In this document: piece after piece, positions 18,081 through 26,139 of the stretch | How positions within the stretch are numbered: position 1 is the first letter of the stretch | Layout: each line of letters starts with the position of its first letter | Assembly (NCBI GenBank): GCA_015065545.1 | Contig: SVQA01000001.1 | Coordinates: 226,115 to 290,114 of the forward strand | From: Oscillospiraceae bacterium | Lineage (GTDB): Bacteria; Bacillota; Clostridia; Oscillospirales; Acutalibacteraceae | Length of the DNA: 64,000 nt | Direction of reading: 5' to 3' | Position numbers and translations under genes: made by a program | The notes under the pieces: generated by a model | What the model was told of the DNA's origin: nothing | The model's input: the letters and a program-made list of their open reading frames with translations, nothing else | The model's database searches: none

Positions 18081-18920
18081 TTATCTTTTTATTGCCAATA
18101 CTTCTATCATTGGATGTCTGTTGGTTTCCTTTGCTCCAATATGATAAAAATGTTCCTGTTCATACCAAGTGAAATCTGACCAATAATCGAATAGATGATC
18201 GTTTCTACGAAATTCATTTTCTTTCCACATTGACAAACAAACATTTGCAAGAGTTTTGTGTGAATATTCAGCCAGCTGAATTGCTTCGCTTTCTGGCCAT
18301 TCCCCCACATATGAAGTATCTCTGCCAATATATGGCGGATCAAGATAAATGTAGTCACTTTCCGTTGCTTTTTCAAACGCTTCCTGCCAAGGACAACACT
18401 TGAACTCCCAGTTCTTTCCCCGCATAACACTTGCCGTGTTCTCAACTTGGTTGCATATCTTTGTTATATATGCTTTTGAAAATCTATTAGGTTTTTGACA
18501 AAAAGGAACGTTAAATTCTCCACTGCGATTGAAGCGAATCATACCATTAAAATCAGAACGGTTAAGGAACAAAAAATAGAGAGGATCTCCGTTTTGGTTA
18601 AAGGATTCTCGTATTTTTTTGTAATATGCAGCGCCCTGCTGTTCTAATATAGCCCCGTGATACTCAAGAAATTCTCGCACTACTTGACTTGTAATAGCTC
18701 CGTTTTGAATACCTTGATATAAAGCAATAATATATTTATTCTTATCACATAGCAAAGCGTTTTGTGGCGCAATATTAAATACAACAACGCCCGTTCCGAC
18801 AAAAGGTTCTATCCATATACCGTTTTCATCCCGAGCTACTTTTTCTTTGATAAAAGGTACAATTTTTGTCTTTATGCCCTGGCATTTAATTGGGGGAACA
18901 AGAATTTTGCCATCTTCCAT
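18081..18920 (-). CDS. DNA adenine methyltransferase, M.EcoRV family
   Basis: I start it at 18920 (MEDGKILVPPIKCQGIKTK), which matches the opening of M.EcoRV (Dam-related, N6-adenine); the longer reading adds non-homologous residues. The AdoMet site EPFVGTGVV (about 39-47) and catalytic DPPY (about 197) are present in the alpha-class order. FLFLNRSDFNGMIRFN and the final EHFYHIGAKETNR are family hallmarks. It should methylate GATATC and protect the host. It converges on the C-R operon, the usual safe layout for separate regulation. Unmodified GATATC sites are present nearby (for example 16322, 20025). Confidence 0.94.
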   Translation of the reverse strand: MEDGKILVPPIKCQGIKTKIVPFIKEKVARDENGIWIEPFVGTGVVVFNIAPQNALLCDKNKYIIALYQGIQNGAITSQVVREFLEYHGAILEQQGAAYYKKIRESFNQNGDPLYFLFLNRSDFNGMIRFNRSGEFNVPFCQKPNRFSKAYITKICNQVENTASVMRGKNWEFKCCPWQEAFEKATESDYIYLDPPYIGRDTSYVGEWPESEAIQLAEYSHKTLANVCLSMWKENEFRRNDHLFDYWSDFTWYEQEHFYHIGAKETNRHPMIEVLAIKR

Positions 18921-19207
18921 ATACTTCGTCCGTTCATAATTTTTGTTTATTATACCACGAAAATTCAAATTTTTCAATAACAACAATGAAACTATTCTTT
19001 GGCACGATGAAACTTTTCTTTGACGATGAAACTAATCTTCGGCACAATGAAATTATTCTTTTGAGAAAAGTTTCATTATGATTTGTGAGTGTGAAAAACA
19101 GGTTGGTTCAAGTCACTTCGCTTCGACTTTTGTGTGTTTAATTTTAATACAATGAAATTTATCTTATTTGCAAAAGTGCCGAAAATCCTTGTGCTAAGCC
19201 ACTTTTG
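18921..19207. repeat. Iteron-like repeats upstream of the methyltransferase gene
   Basis: Four imperfect copies of CAATGAAACTATTCTTTGG lie in the 5' region of the methyltransferase gene. Their ATGAAA cores are at 18986, 19007, 19026 and 19047, that is 21, 19 and 21 bp apart, about two helical turns. An inverted half (AAAAGTTTCATT) follows at 19066, and a weaker copy lies near 19154. The rest of the stretch to 19207 has no ORF. It may be the promoter and operator of the M gene. Confidence 0.6.
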
Positions 19208-19252
19208 ATAAAAAGAAAAGGAACGCAAGTATCGTATCAATACTTGCGTTCC
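19208..19252 (-). terminator. Terminator of tRNA-Pro
   Basis: A 13-bp stem (GGAACGCAAGTAT with ATACTTGCGTTCC, 19220-19252) is followed on the minus strand by TTTTCTTTTTATC. It begins 5 bp after the CCA end of tRNA-Pro. Confidence 0.92.
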
Positions 19253-19256
19253 AATA

Positions 19257-19333
19257 TGGTCGAGGTGACGGGATTCGAACCCACGACTTCTTCGTCCCGA
19301 ACGAAGCGCGCTACCAAACTGCGCTACACCTCG
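19257..19333 (-). tRNA. tRNA-Pro (CGG)
   Basis: On the minus strand the acceptor arms CGAGGTG and CACCTCG pair fully. The D arm is GCGC...GCGC, the anticodon stem is CTTCG/CGAAG around loop TTCGGGA (anticodon CGG), and the T arm has loop TTCGAAT. The discriminator A and CCA are encoded (19257-19260). It is the only intact copy next to a tandem array of its own 5' part. Confidence 0.95.
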
Positions 19334-19790
19334 ATATTAAGTTGTTTAACTATAAATTTAATGTATTGACGAAGAATCCTCTTCGTCCCGAAGGTCGCAC
19401 GCTACCAAACTGCGCTACACCTCGATATTAAGTTGTTTAACTATAAATTTAATGTATTGACGAAGAATCCTCTTCGTCCCGAAGGTCGCACGCTACCAAA
19501 CTGCGCTACACCTCGATATTAAGTTGTTTAACTATAAATTTAATGTATTGACGAAGAATCCTCTTCGTCCCGAAGGTCGCGCGTTACCAAACTGCGCTAC
19601 ACCTCGATATTAAGTTGTTTAAGTATAAATTTAATGTATTGACGAAGAATCCTCTTCGTACCGAAGGTCGCGTGCTACCAAACTGCGCTACACCTCGATA
19701 TTAAATTGTTATATTATTATACATTTTTATTAACGAAGAAACTCATCTTCATCCCGAAGGTCGCGCACTATCAAACTGTGCTACACCTCG
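19334..19790 (-). repeat. Tandem array of five tRNA-Pro 5'-part copies
   Basis: Units of exactly 91 bp (four) and 93 bp (the last) follow the 5' end of tRNA-Pro: 19334-19424, 19425-19515, 19516-19606, 19607-19697 and 19698-19790. Each carries the tRNA 5' acceptor strand and D arm (CGAGGTGTAGCGCAGTTTGG) and the anticodon loop with 3' anticodon stem, plus the AT-rich upstream flank. The T arm and 3' acceptor strand are missing. The 5' anticodon stem is changed, and GACGAAGA now pairs with TCTTCGTC farther on. Units 1 and 2 look identical, and divergence grows with distance from the intact tRNA. Confidence 0.92.
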
Positions 19791-19822
19791 ATATTAAGTG
19801 CTTAAAGACTATAAACATCTGG

Positions 19823-19855
19823 TAAAAAGACGACCCCGAATTTCTTCGGGGTCGG
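19823..19855 (-). terminator. Terminator of tRNA-Gln
   Basis: CGACCCCGAA and TTCGGGGTCG form a 10-bp stem (19831-19854) followed on the minus strand by TCTTTTTACC. It starts a few bases after the CCA end of tRNA-Gln. Confidence 0.92.
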
Positions 19856-19858
19856 ACT

Positions 19859-19932
19859 TGGCTGCGGAACTAGGATTCGAACCCAGACATACAGAGTCAG
19901 AGTCTGCTGTGCTACCCTTACACAATTCCGCA
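19859..19932 (-). tRNA. tRNA-Gln (CTG)
   Basis: Minus-strand acceptor TGCGGAA pairs with TTCCGCA. The anticodon stem GCAGA/TCTGT encloses loop CTCTGAC (anticodon CTG, read with T33 in place). The T arm is CTGGG-TTCGAAT-CCTAG, and discriminator G plus CCA are encoded (19859-19862). It lies downstream of the dnaC-like gene. Confidence 0.93.
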
Positions 19933-20006
19933 ACGAACAGCATAAACTATTATAACCGAATCAAAGAAAAAGTCAAGTGTTTTTTGAAACTTTTTTAAAA
20001 TTGCTG

Positions 20007-20996
20007 TTATTTTTTTAGAGCTCTGATATCATTACCAACAAAATCAAGTCTGTCGCACTCACCCATTATTCTGGAAACAAAACGTTGGGAATAACTGTTT
20101 TCAAGCTCGCGGATTGTCATATTGGTATTGATAATCATTGGTTTATTCTGTAAGAGTCTGTTATTGAAAATATTATATATTGCAGATTTTGTAAAAGATG
20201 AAGCAAATTCTGTACCCAAATCATCGATAATCAGCAAATCACAATCGCAGAGAGTATCAGTAATTGCCTGCTCCTCTTCAAATTCATGATTAAAATGCAG
20301 CCTGTCAAGCTTTGAAAGAATTGACGGAGCACTCACATAAACCGCATAGTAACCCTTTTGGAGCACCTCGTTCGCAATAGCAAGAGATAGATGAGTTTTT
20401 CCAAGACCGGTTGCACCGCGCATAAGCAATGACTTACCCTTACCTGTAAAATTCTTAGCATAATTCTTGCAGTAATTAAGAATCTTGCTCATTCGGGTAT
20501 AGGGTGTAACACCGTCAGCGTTGCTATCATAGGGATAGTATTCAAGATTAAATGTATCAAATGTAGAAAGGCTCAAGGGAGAAAGCTTATTTATCTCGTC
20601 GCAGGCACACTGCTTAAGAAGCTCAAGAAAGCACTGACAATATACAGTCTTGCCGTCCTTTTCTACATAAGCGGTATCCTCGCACAAGGGACATGTATAA
20701 TGAGGCTCCATATAATCCAAAGGATACCCATTGTCACGGAGAACATCTGCAAGCAATGCCTGAAGCTCAAGATTAACCTTTGCGATTCTCTCAAGCTCAT
20801 CCTTTGCTCTTGAGCCTTTGAGCACTGCTCTTGCCGCTTCAATAGCACAGGCTGTAATTCTGCGATTTATTTCCTGAACCTGAGGAATCTTTGCATAAAT
20901 CTCTTCGGAGTGCTTATTTGCTATATCCTGAGCAAAGATTCTGCGCTCATCAATAATCTTATAGGCTTGTTTATAAATTTCTTTACTATATGTCAT
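20007..20996 (-). CDS. DnaC/DnaI-like helicase loader ATPase
   Basis: The protein is 329 residues, taken from ATG 20996 (MTYSKEIY), with AAGGG in the end of the dnaD gene. An N-terminal helical region precedes a Cys motif (CPLCEDTAYVEKDGKTVYCQC) that may bind zinc, as in DnaI. An AAA+ ATPase follows with Walker A RGATGLGKTHLS and Walker B LLIIDDLGTEF. Arg finger and sensor regions follow (NTNMTIRELENSYSQRFVSRI). It should load the replicative DnaB helicase at origins with DnaD. It is the last gene of the dnaG-rpoD-dnaD-dnaC cluster. Confidence 0.93.
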   Translation of the reverse strand: MTYSKEIYKQAYKIIDERRIFAQDIANKHSEEIYAKIPQVQEINRRITACAIEAARAVLKGSRAKDELERIAKVNLELQALLADVLRDNGYPLDYMEPHYTCPLCEDTAYVEKDGKTVYCQCFLELLKQCACDEINKLSPLSLSTFDTFNLEYYPYDSNADGVTPYTRMSKILNYCKNYAKNFTGKGKSLLMRGATGLGKTHLSLAIANEVLQKGYYAVYVSAPSILSKLDRLHFNHEFEEEQAITDTLCDCDLLIIDDLGTEFASSFTKSAIYNIFNNRLLQNKPMIINTNMTIRELENSYSQRFVSRIMGECDRLDFVGNDIRALKK

Positions 20997-21007
20997 AAGG
21001 CACACCC

Positions 21008-22027
21008 TTAATCGTCAAAAATGCTCTTACTCTCGTAAGCGTCAATATCATAAGATGCCAAATCCCCTGACGTCTTTGACTTATGTTTCTTTGAGGAGCT
21101 CTGTGCATCAAACTTTATTACGTCGTCAACGGTTTTGAGGGAATTCTCATTCCACCGCTTGAGAATTCCATTGATGTAAGATAGCTTAACCTCACCTTTT
21201 ATATCAACACATCGCTCGTAAGCAAGTCGAAGCATTGATTCGCTCAGCATCCATTCGTTAACCCATCTGCCTGCAAACTCAAGCTGTTTTTCTGTAGGAG
21301 AACCTGTAAGATGGATTCCAAATACAGTAGCAACCGTATTCCATGCTGAAGTGAACTCGCTATAACTTTTAATCTTCTCTTCTGCAAGGTTAACTGTAAA
21401 GACGCCGTCATTCGCCCAACGAATACCGGTTTTTTCGATATACTTCATATTGCCCATGCCAATTTCTTTGCAATGACCTACAAGCATAAGAATAACATCA
21501 ACAGGCAGTCCGTCAGTATCGTGAAGCATCAGAATGGTTGCCATATCGGGCTGTGACAGAAGCTTACCTAATAAAGACGCAGTTTCGTCCATAAGAAATT
21601 TAAGTTTGCTGTCACCTTTTATACGAGCTCTTACATAAGCAGGTTCCGGCTTCTGTGAACGAGAAACCGGACGAGGCTTTTCTTTTTTTTCTGTCTTATG
21701 TGCCTTTTCATCAGAAACTGAAACAATCTGCTCTGTAACATTCGGAGTATCATTTGACTGATTATTATCTGCAACACAAAGCTCGTTTCCTGTAGAAATA
21801 AAAAGACCTTTGCCCACCCAGTATTCAATTGCATCTCTTACATCCTCGGTATGTATAGAGAGTGCCTCAGATACGGTTTCATCTGTAATTCTCTCTCCGC
21901 CGTGGCGAAGAATATAAAGAACAACCTTAAGCTGAGTTTCGCTTGCAAGCTTAAGTCCGTTATCAACTATAGAGGCAGGTACAGCAAAAACCGAACCCCA
22001 GCCTCCTAAATTTATCAAATAGGCCAT
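21008..22027 (-). CDS. DnaD-domain replication initiation protein
   Basis: This 339-residue protein has an N-terminal winged-helix-like part (LASETQLKVVLYILRHGGERIT), a charged linker (about 115-145), and two DnaB_2/DnaD C-terminal domains. The second has the YxxxIxxxW-type end, seen as YINGILKRWNEN. DnaD-family proteins remodel the origin and, with the loader encoded 11 bp downstream, bring in the replicative helicase. The N-terminal QLKVVLYIL is typical for clostridial DnaD proteins. Being next to dnaC supports a joint function. Confidence 0.9.
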   Translation of the reverse strand: MAYLINLGGWGSVFAVPASIVDNGLKLASETQLKVVLYILRHGGERITDETVSEALSIHTEDVRDAIEYWVGKGLFISTGNELCVADNNQSNDTPNVTEQIVSVSDEKAHKTEKKEKPRPVSRSQKPEPAYVRARIKGDSKLKFLMDETASLLGKLLSQPDMATILMLHDTDGLPVDVILMLVGHCKEIGMGNMKYIEKTGIRWANDGVFTVNLAEEKIKSYSEFTSAWNTVATVFGIHLTGSPTEKQLEFAGRWVNEWMLSESMLRLAYERCVDIKGEVKLSYINGILKRWNENSLKTVDDVIKFDAQSSSKKHKSKTSGDLASYDIDAYESKSIFDD

Positions 22028-22052
22028 ACTTCACCTAATAAAAACATCTGAA

Positions 22053-23156
22053 TCAATCAAGGAAATCCTTGAGTTTCTTACTTCTGGAGGGATGACGAAG
22101 CTTTCTCAGAGCCTTGGCTTCAATCTGACGAATACGCTCACGGGTAACGTTGAATTCCTTACCCACCTCTTCAAGAGTGCGGCTTCTGCCATCTTCAAGA
22201 CCGAATCTGAGACGAAGAACCTTTTTCTCTCTGGGAGTAAGTGTATCAAGAACCTCCATAAGCTGTTCGCGAAGAAGTGTATGTGATGCTGCATCTGCAG
22301 GCGCAGGAGCATCGTCATCGGGAATAAAGTCACCAAGGTGGCTGTCCTCTTCTTCACCGATAGGCGTTTCAAGAGAAACAGGCTCCTGAGCTACACGCAT
22401 AATCTCACGAACCTTATCAACAGACATATCGAGCTCTGCAGCGATTTCGTCAGCAGTAGGCTCATGGCCGTTCTGGTGAAGAAGCTGAGAAGAAACCTTC
22501 TTTACCTTATTGATAGTTTCAACCATGTGAACAGGAATACGGATTGTACGAGCCTGATCAGCAATAGCTCTTGTAATAGCCTGACGAATCCACCAAGTTG
22601 CATAAGTTGAGAACTTAAAGCCCTTTGTGTAATCGAACTTTTCAACTGCCTTGATAAGACCCAGGTTACCTTCCTGAATCAAGTCCAAAAACTGCATACC
22701 CCTGCCAAGGTACCTCTTTGCTATACTTACAACAAGTCTGAGGTTAGCCTCGGAAAGACGCTGTTTAGCAGCAACATCACCATCCTTAATACGAATGGCA
22801 AGCTCGATTTCTTCTTCTGAAGAAAGCAGAGGAACCCTGCCGATTTCTTTAAGATACACTTTAACCGGGTCATCAATAGCAACCACATCGCTGCCGTCTA
22901 CATCAAAACTGTCGCCGTCAACTGCAGATGTAACAACCTCGAGTGCTAAATCGTCAAACTGTAAATCGTCGTTATCCTCAACAATTTCAACGCCCATACT
23001 CTCAAGGTTATCATAGAGCTTTTCCAGCTGTTCGGGATCGAAATCTATCTCGCCGATAGCATCAAGAATATCCTTATTGGTAAGATGTCCTTTGGATTTA
23101 CCAAGCTCTGTAATTTCTTTAATAATCGCCTTTTTATCCTGTATTGAACCTGCCAT
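22053..23156 (-). CDS. rpoD: Primary sigma factor RpoD/SigA
   Basis: This 367-residue housekeeping sigma factor lacks a long region 1.1 spacer. Region 1.2 is [21 protein letters not shown]. Region 2 holds [19 protein letters not shown] and the -10 recognition helix [13 protein letters not shown]. Region 4.2 ([20 protein letters not shown]) contacts the -35. It directs most promoters seen here, such as the TTGACA-17-TATAAT elements upstream of thrS, trpB and pnuC. It lies directly after dnaG, the usual macromolecular-synthesis pairing. Confidence 0.98.
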   Translation of the reverse strand: MAGSIQDKKAIIKEITELGKSKGHLTNKDILDAIGEIDFDPEQLEKLYDNLESMGVEIVEDNDDLQFDDLALEVVTSAVDGDSFDVDGSDVVAIDDPVKVYLKEIGRVPLLSSEEEIELAIRIKDGDVAAKQRLSEANLRLVVSIAKRYLGRGMQFLDLIQEGNLGLIKAVEKFDYTKGFKFSTYATWWIRQAITRAIADQARTIRIPVHMVETINKVKKVSSQLLHQNGHEPTADEIAAELDMSVDKVREIMRVAQEPVSLETPIGEEEDSHLGDFIPDDDAPAPADAASHTLLREQLMEVLDTLTPREKKVLRLRFGLEDGRSRTLEEVGKEFNVTRERIRQIEAKALRKLRHPSRSKKLKDFLD

Positions 23157-23188
23157 AATATAAAATTCCTTTCCTTATTACATACAAC

Positions 23189-24949
23189 TTAATTTTTCTT
23201 TTTCTTATATAAAGAGGCTTTAATTTCCTCTAAAGACATTTCTGTTACTTTGTCGGGAGTCAGCCGATTTTTTTCTTCCAGAATTGTATTGATATACTCC
23301 TGCATCGCCTCACGGGTTGCAGCTTGGGAATTATAGAAAGACATTATTTCATAAATCTTTGACACCTCGTCAAAGGTAAAATCCCTGCTGAAAGTAGTTC
23401 GCGGCGAAACTCCCTGCTGAATTTTCTCCAATATATAAGAATACAACTGCGAATTAAACTTTGTCACAAAATCATCGGGAGTAACCTTAGATTTTACAAA
23501 TGAACAAAGGTCATTATTGAAAATCAAGAAAGAAATAAGCATTTCTTCTGCCTTAGCAGCACGGGTATTCTTTACTTTCTCTGTATTGATTTTATCGTTT
23601 CTTCCGCTTAAATCCTCAGAAAGACTTATAAACTCTTTTCTTGATGTTGCCATATTCTTCTGACTTGCCATTCGCTTTAAATCTGCGTTTATGGAGGCTT
23701 TGTCGATAGAAAATTCCGAAGCAAGCTTGGAAATATAAATATCCTGCTCAACCGAGCTTTCAAGAGAAGCTATAATCTTCAATGCCTCGTTCATATAAGC
23801 AACCTTTGAATCAGGACGGGTTACATCAAATCTGCTTTTGAGTTTAAAGAGCCGATATTCTACATCATTATCACAATTTTCAAGAATATTCTTAAAAGCT
23901 GCAGGACCTTTATCCCCTCTTATTCTGATAAATTCGTCGGGGTCTTTGCCGTCAGGAATATTAATAACACGAATCTCGATACCGGCATTGCGAAGAATGG
24001 ATATAGCTCTTGTTGTGGCTTTTTGACCTGCTTCATCCGCATCATAGCAAATAATAACTTTATCCGCATAGCGTTTCATAAGAAGAGCCTGCTCGGATGT
24101 GAGTGCTGTACCCAAGGTAGCTACTGCATTCTTAAAGCCTGCCTGATTAAGAGCAATTACATCCATATAACCTTCGCATAAAATAAGAGTTCTGTCACCC
24201 GTATTCTTTGCATTATTGAGAGAAAACAGGTTTGAGCTCTTCTTGAAAGCCAAGGTATCAGAGGTGTTCAGATACTTCGGCTTCTGGTCTGACATAATTC
24301 TACCGCCAAATGCAATAACGTTTCCTCGAAGGTCGATTATAGGAAACATAGCCCTGTCGGAGAATCTGTCGACTATTTGCTTACCGTCGTAGCCCTTAAA
24401 TGCAAGGTTAGCCGCAACTATCTCATTATCTTTGAAGCCGAGTTTGCGAAGATAATTGCAAAGTGCATATCGGTTTGCAGGAGAATATCCCAGACCGAAT
24501 CGCTTTATTGTGTTATCAGAAAGAGCTCTGCGATGCAGATAATCAAGTGCCGCTCTGCCCTGCGGTTCATATAAGCATTTATAATAAAACCTTGCAGCCT
24601 CACGATTAGCCTCAAGAATTCTGTTGCGAAGCTTTGAAACTCCGTCATCGTATGTATTCTCCGGCATTTCAAGCCCTGCTCGCTGGGCAAGGAATTTAAC
24701 GGCTTCGATATAATCAAGATTTTCAATTTTCATTATAAAGGTAATGACATCTCCGCCAACACCGCAACCGAAACAATAGAAGGAACCATTTTCGGGATAA
24801 ACATTAAAGGACGGAGTTTTCTCGGAATGGAAAGGACACAAGCCTACAAGGTTTCTTCCTCGGCGCTTAAGATTAACATAGCCTGAAATTACATCCGAGG
24901 CATCACAGCGGGATTTAAGCTCCTGCAAAAAATGATCGGGTAATGCCAT
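23189..24949 (-). CDS. dnaG: DNA primase
   Basis: The start at 24949 (MALPDHFLQELKSRCD) has GGAGGAG just upstream; a reading from 25039 adds an unrelated 30 residues. The 586-residue primase has the zinc-binding domain (CPFHSEKTPSF with CFGCGVGGD), the RNA polymerase core, and a Toprim domain with ILCEGYMDVIALNQAG and CYDADEAGQKA. The C-terminal helical domain binds DnaB. It makes primers for both strands. Gene order dnaG-rpoD-dnaD-dnaC places primase, sigma factor and helicase loading together. Confidence 0.97.
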   Translation of the reverse strand: MALPDHFLQELKSRCDASDVISGYVNLKRRGRNLVGLCPFHSEKTPSFNVYPENGSFYCFGCGVGGDVITFIMKIENLDYIEAVKFLAQRAGLEMPENTYDDGVSKLRNRILEANREAARFYYKCLYEPQGRAALDYLHRRALSDNTIKRFGLGYSPANRYALCNYLRKLGFKDNEIVAANLAFKGYDGKQIVDRFSDRAMFPIIDLRGNVIAFGGRIMSDQKPKYLNTSDTLAFKKSSNLFSLNNAKNTGDRTLILCEGYMDVIALNQAGFKNAVATLGTALTSEQALLMKRYADKVIICYDADEAGQKATTRAISILRNAGIEIRVINIPDGKDPDEFIRIRGDKGPAAFKNILENCDNDVEYRLFKLKSRFDVTRPDSKVAYMNEALKIIASLESSVEQDIYISKLASEFSIDKASINADLKRMASQKNMATSRKEFISLSEDLSGRNDKINTEKVKNTRAAKAEEMLISFLIFNNDLCSFVKSKVTPDDFVTKFNSQLYSYILEKIQQGVSPRTTFSRDFTFDEVSKIYEIMSFYNSQAATREAMQEYINTILEEKNRLTPDKVTEMSLEEIKASLYKKKKN

Positions 24950-25086
24950 AAAACTCCTCCTTTCAACGAATAAAATAACTTTTGAATATATATACGAAGA
25001 AAAAATGAATTTTCCTGCAAAAAAATCAGAAAAATTCATTTTAATCTAAAAACTTCTTAATTTATTAAGCAAAACCAATATAAAAA

Positions 25087-25722
25087 TTATTTTTCGTACT
25101 TAAAAGCAAAATATTGTTCGTCATTCTCAGTAATCTCAACAGTACCGCAAGTGACCTCGGTAATAAGCTTCTGAAGCCTTGGCACATCTTCTGTAGGAAT
25201 ATGGAAGGACATGGTAACCTTATCGGAAAAATCAGCATTATCTACCATACCGCCGTTTTCGGGTACAAGAGAAGAAAGCTTACCGTACTGATTATATGTG
25301 CACTCAAGACTGCAGATAGAACAACCTCGCATTAAAATCATTCCCGCCGCTTCGACAGCAAGTGATGCACTGTGAGAATAAGCTCTGACAAGTCCGCCAC
25401 CGCCGAGAAGGATTCCGCCGAAATAGCGGGTAACAACAATACACACATCGGTAAGACCACTTTTACGGATAACATCCAGAACAGGCATACCTGCTGTGCC
25501 CTGTGGCTCGTTATCATCTGAATACCTGCAGGTATTCTGCTCTCTGAGAACATAAGCATAAACGTTATGAGTAGCATCCCAATGCTTTGCTCTAATACTG
25601 TTTATAAAATCAAGAGCCTCCTGCTCATTTGTAACGGGTTTTATATATCCGATAAAACGAGATCTGCGCTCTACAAACTCAGGAGATGCAGAATCTTTGA
25701 TTGTAATATAATCTTTCAGCAT
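25087..25722 (-). CDS. yigZ: YigZ/IMPACT family protein
   Basis: This 211-residue protein of the UPF0029/IMPACT group has RSRFIGYI near the start, the signature AKHWDATHNVYAYVL, DDNEPQGTAGMP and VVTRYFGGILLGGGGLVRAYS. A DUF1949 domain with an ACT-like fold forms the C-terminus. In eukaryotes IMPACT affects the Gcn2 pathway; in bacteria the family may act on RNA or protein turnover, but no firm role is known. It is usually a single-copy gene. It lies between rpmE and dnaG, in the same direction. Confidence 0.93.
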   Translation of the reverse strand: MLKDYITIKDSASPEFVERRSRFIGYIKPVTNEQEALDFINSIRAKHWDATHNVYAYVLREQNTCRYSDDNEPQGTAGMPVLDVIRKSGLTDVCIVVTRYFGGILLGGGGLVRAYSHSASLAVEAAGMILMRGCSICSLECTYNQYGKLSSLVPENGGMVDNADFSDKVTMSFHIPTEDVPRLQKLITEVTCGTVEITENDEQYFAFKYEK

Positions 25723-25741
25723 AACAACCGCTCCAATGAAA

Positions 25742-25783
25742 GAATAAAAAACAAGGCGGTGCTTCCGAAAAGAAAGTACCGCC
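25742..25783 (-). terminator. Terminator after rpmE
   Basis: GGCGGT and ACCGCC close a stem at 25755-25783 with a C-rich interior (CTTTC/GGAAG). On the minus strand it is followed by TTGTTTTTTATTC. It separates rpmE from yigZ. Confidence 0.85.
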
Positions 25784-25805
25784 GTGTGATATACTATTAC
25801 TCGAA

Positions 25806-26006
25806 TTACTCGATGCCGTAACGCTTCTTAAATCTGTCTACGCGTCCGCCGGTATCAACGAGCTTCTGCTTTCCTGTGAAGAAAGGATGGCACTTTGAGC
25901 AAATTTCAACACGCTGGTTGGGCTTTGTGGAGCCTGTCTCAATAACATTGCCGCAAGCGCAGGTAATAGTAGTCTGCTGATAGTTAGGATGGATATTTTC
26001 CTGCAT
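25806..26006 (-). CDS. rpmE: Ribosomal protein L31
   Basis: A 66-residue L31 of the zinc-binding type: the cysteines are in CACGN and [10 protein letters not shown], the four-Cys arrangement that marks the C+ form. It belongs to the large subunit at the subunit interface. AGAGGTG lies upstream. Its own terminator follows. Zinc-containing L31 is often replaced by a zinc-free form during zinc starvation; no second copy is in the window. Confidence 0.97.
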   Translation of the reverse strand: MQENIHPNYQQTTITCACGNVIETGSTKPNQRVEICSKCHPFFTGKQKLVDTGGRVDRFKKRYGIE

Positions 26007-26139
26007 TTCTTGTTCACCTCTTTCGCTGATGCCGTTAGTAACAGAAGAATTATACTACAAAAGTTTTAAAAATGCAAGCAATTTTTTATTTTTCTTAAAA
26101 ATTTCTTAAATAATGTAAAATTTAAATAAAAAACCGAGC

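Noticed and set aside
19334..19790. CRISPR array or integron attC array
   Set aside because: Units are contiguous, 91 bp long and without unique spacers, and they derive from tRNA-Pro; no cas or integrase genes are nearby.
19798..19998. 66-residue plus-strand ORF over tRNA-Gln
   Set aside because: It runs across the tRNA and its terminator and has no ribosome binding site.
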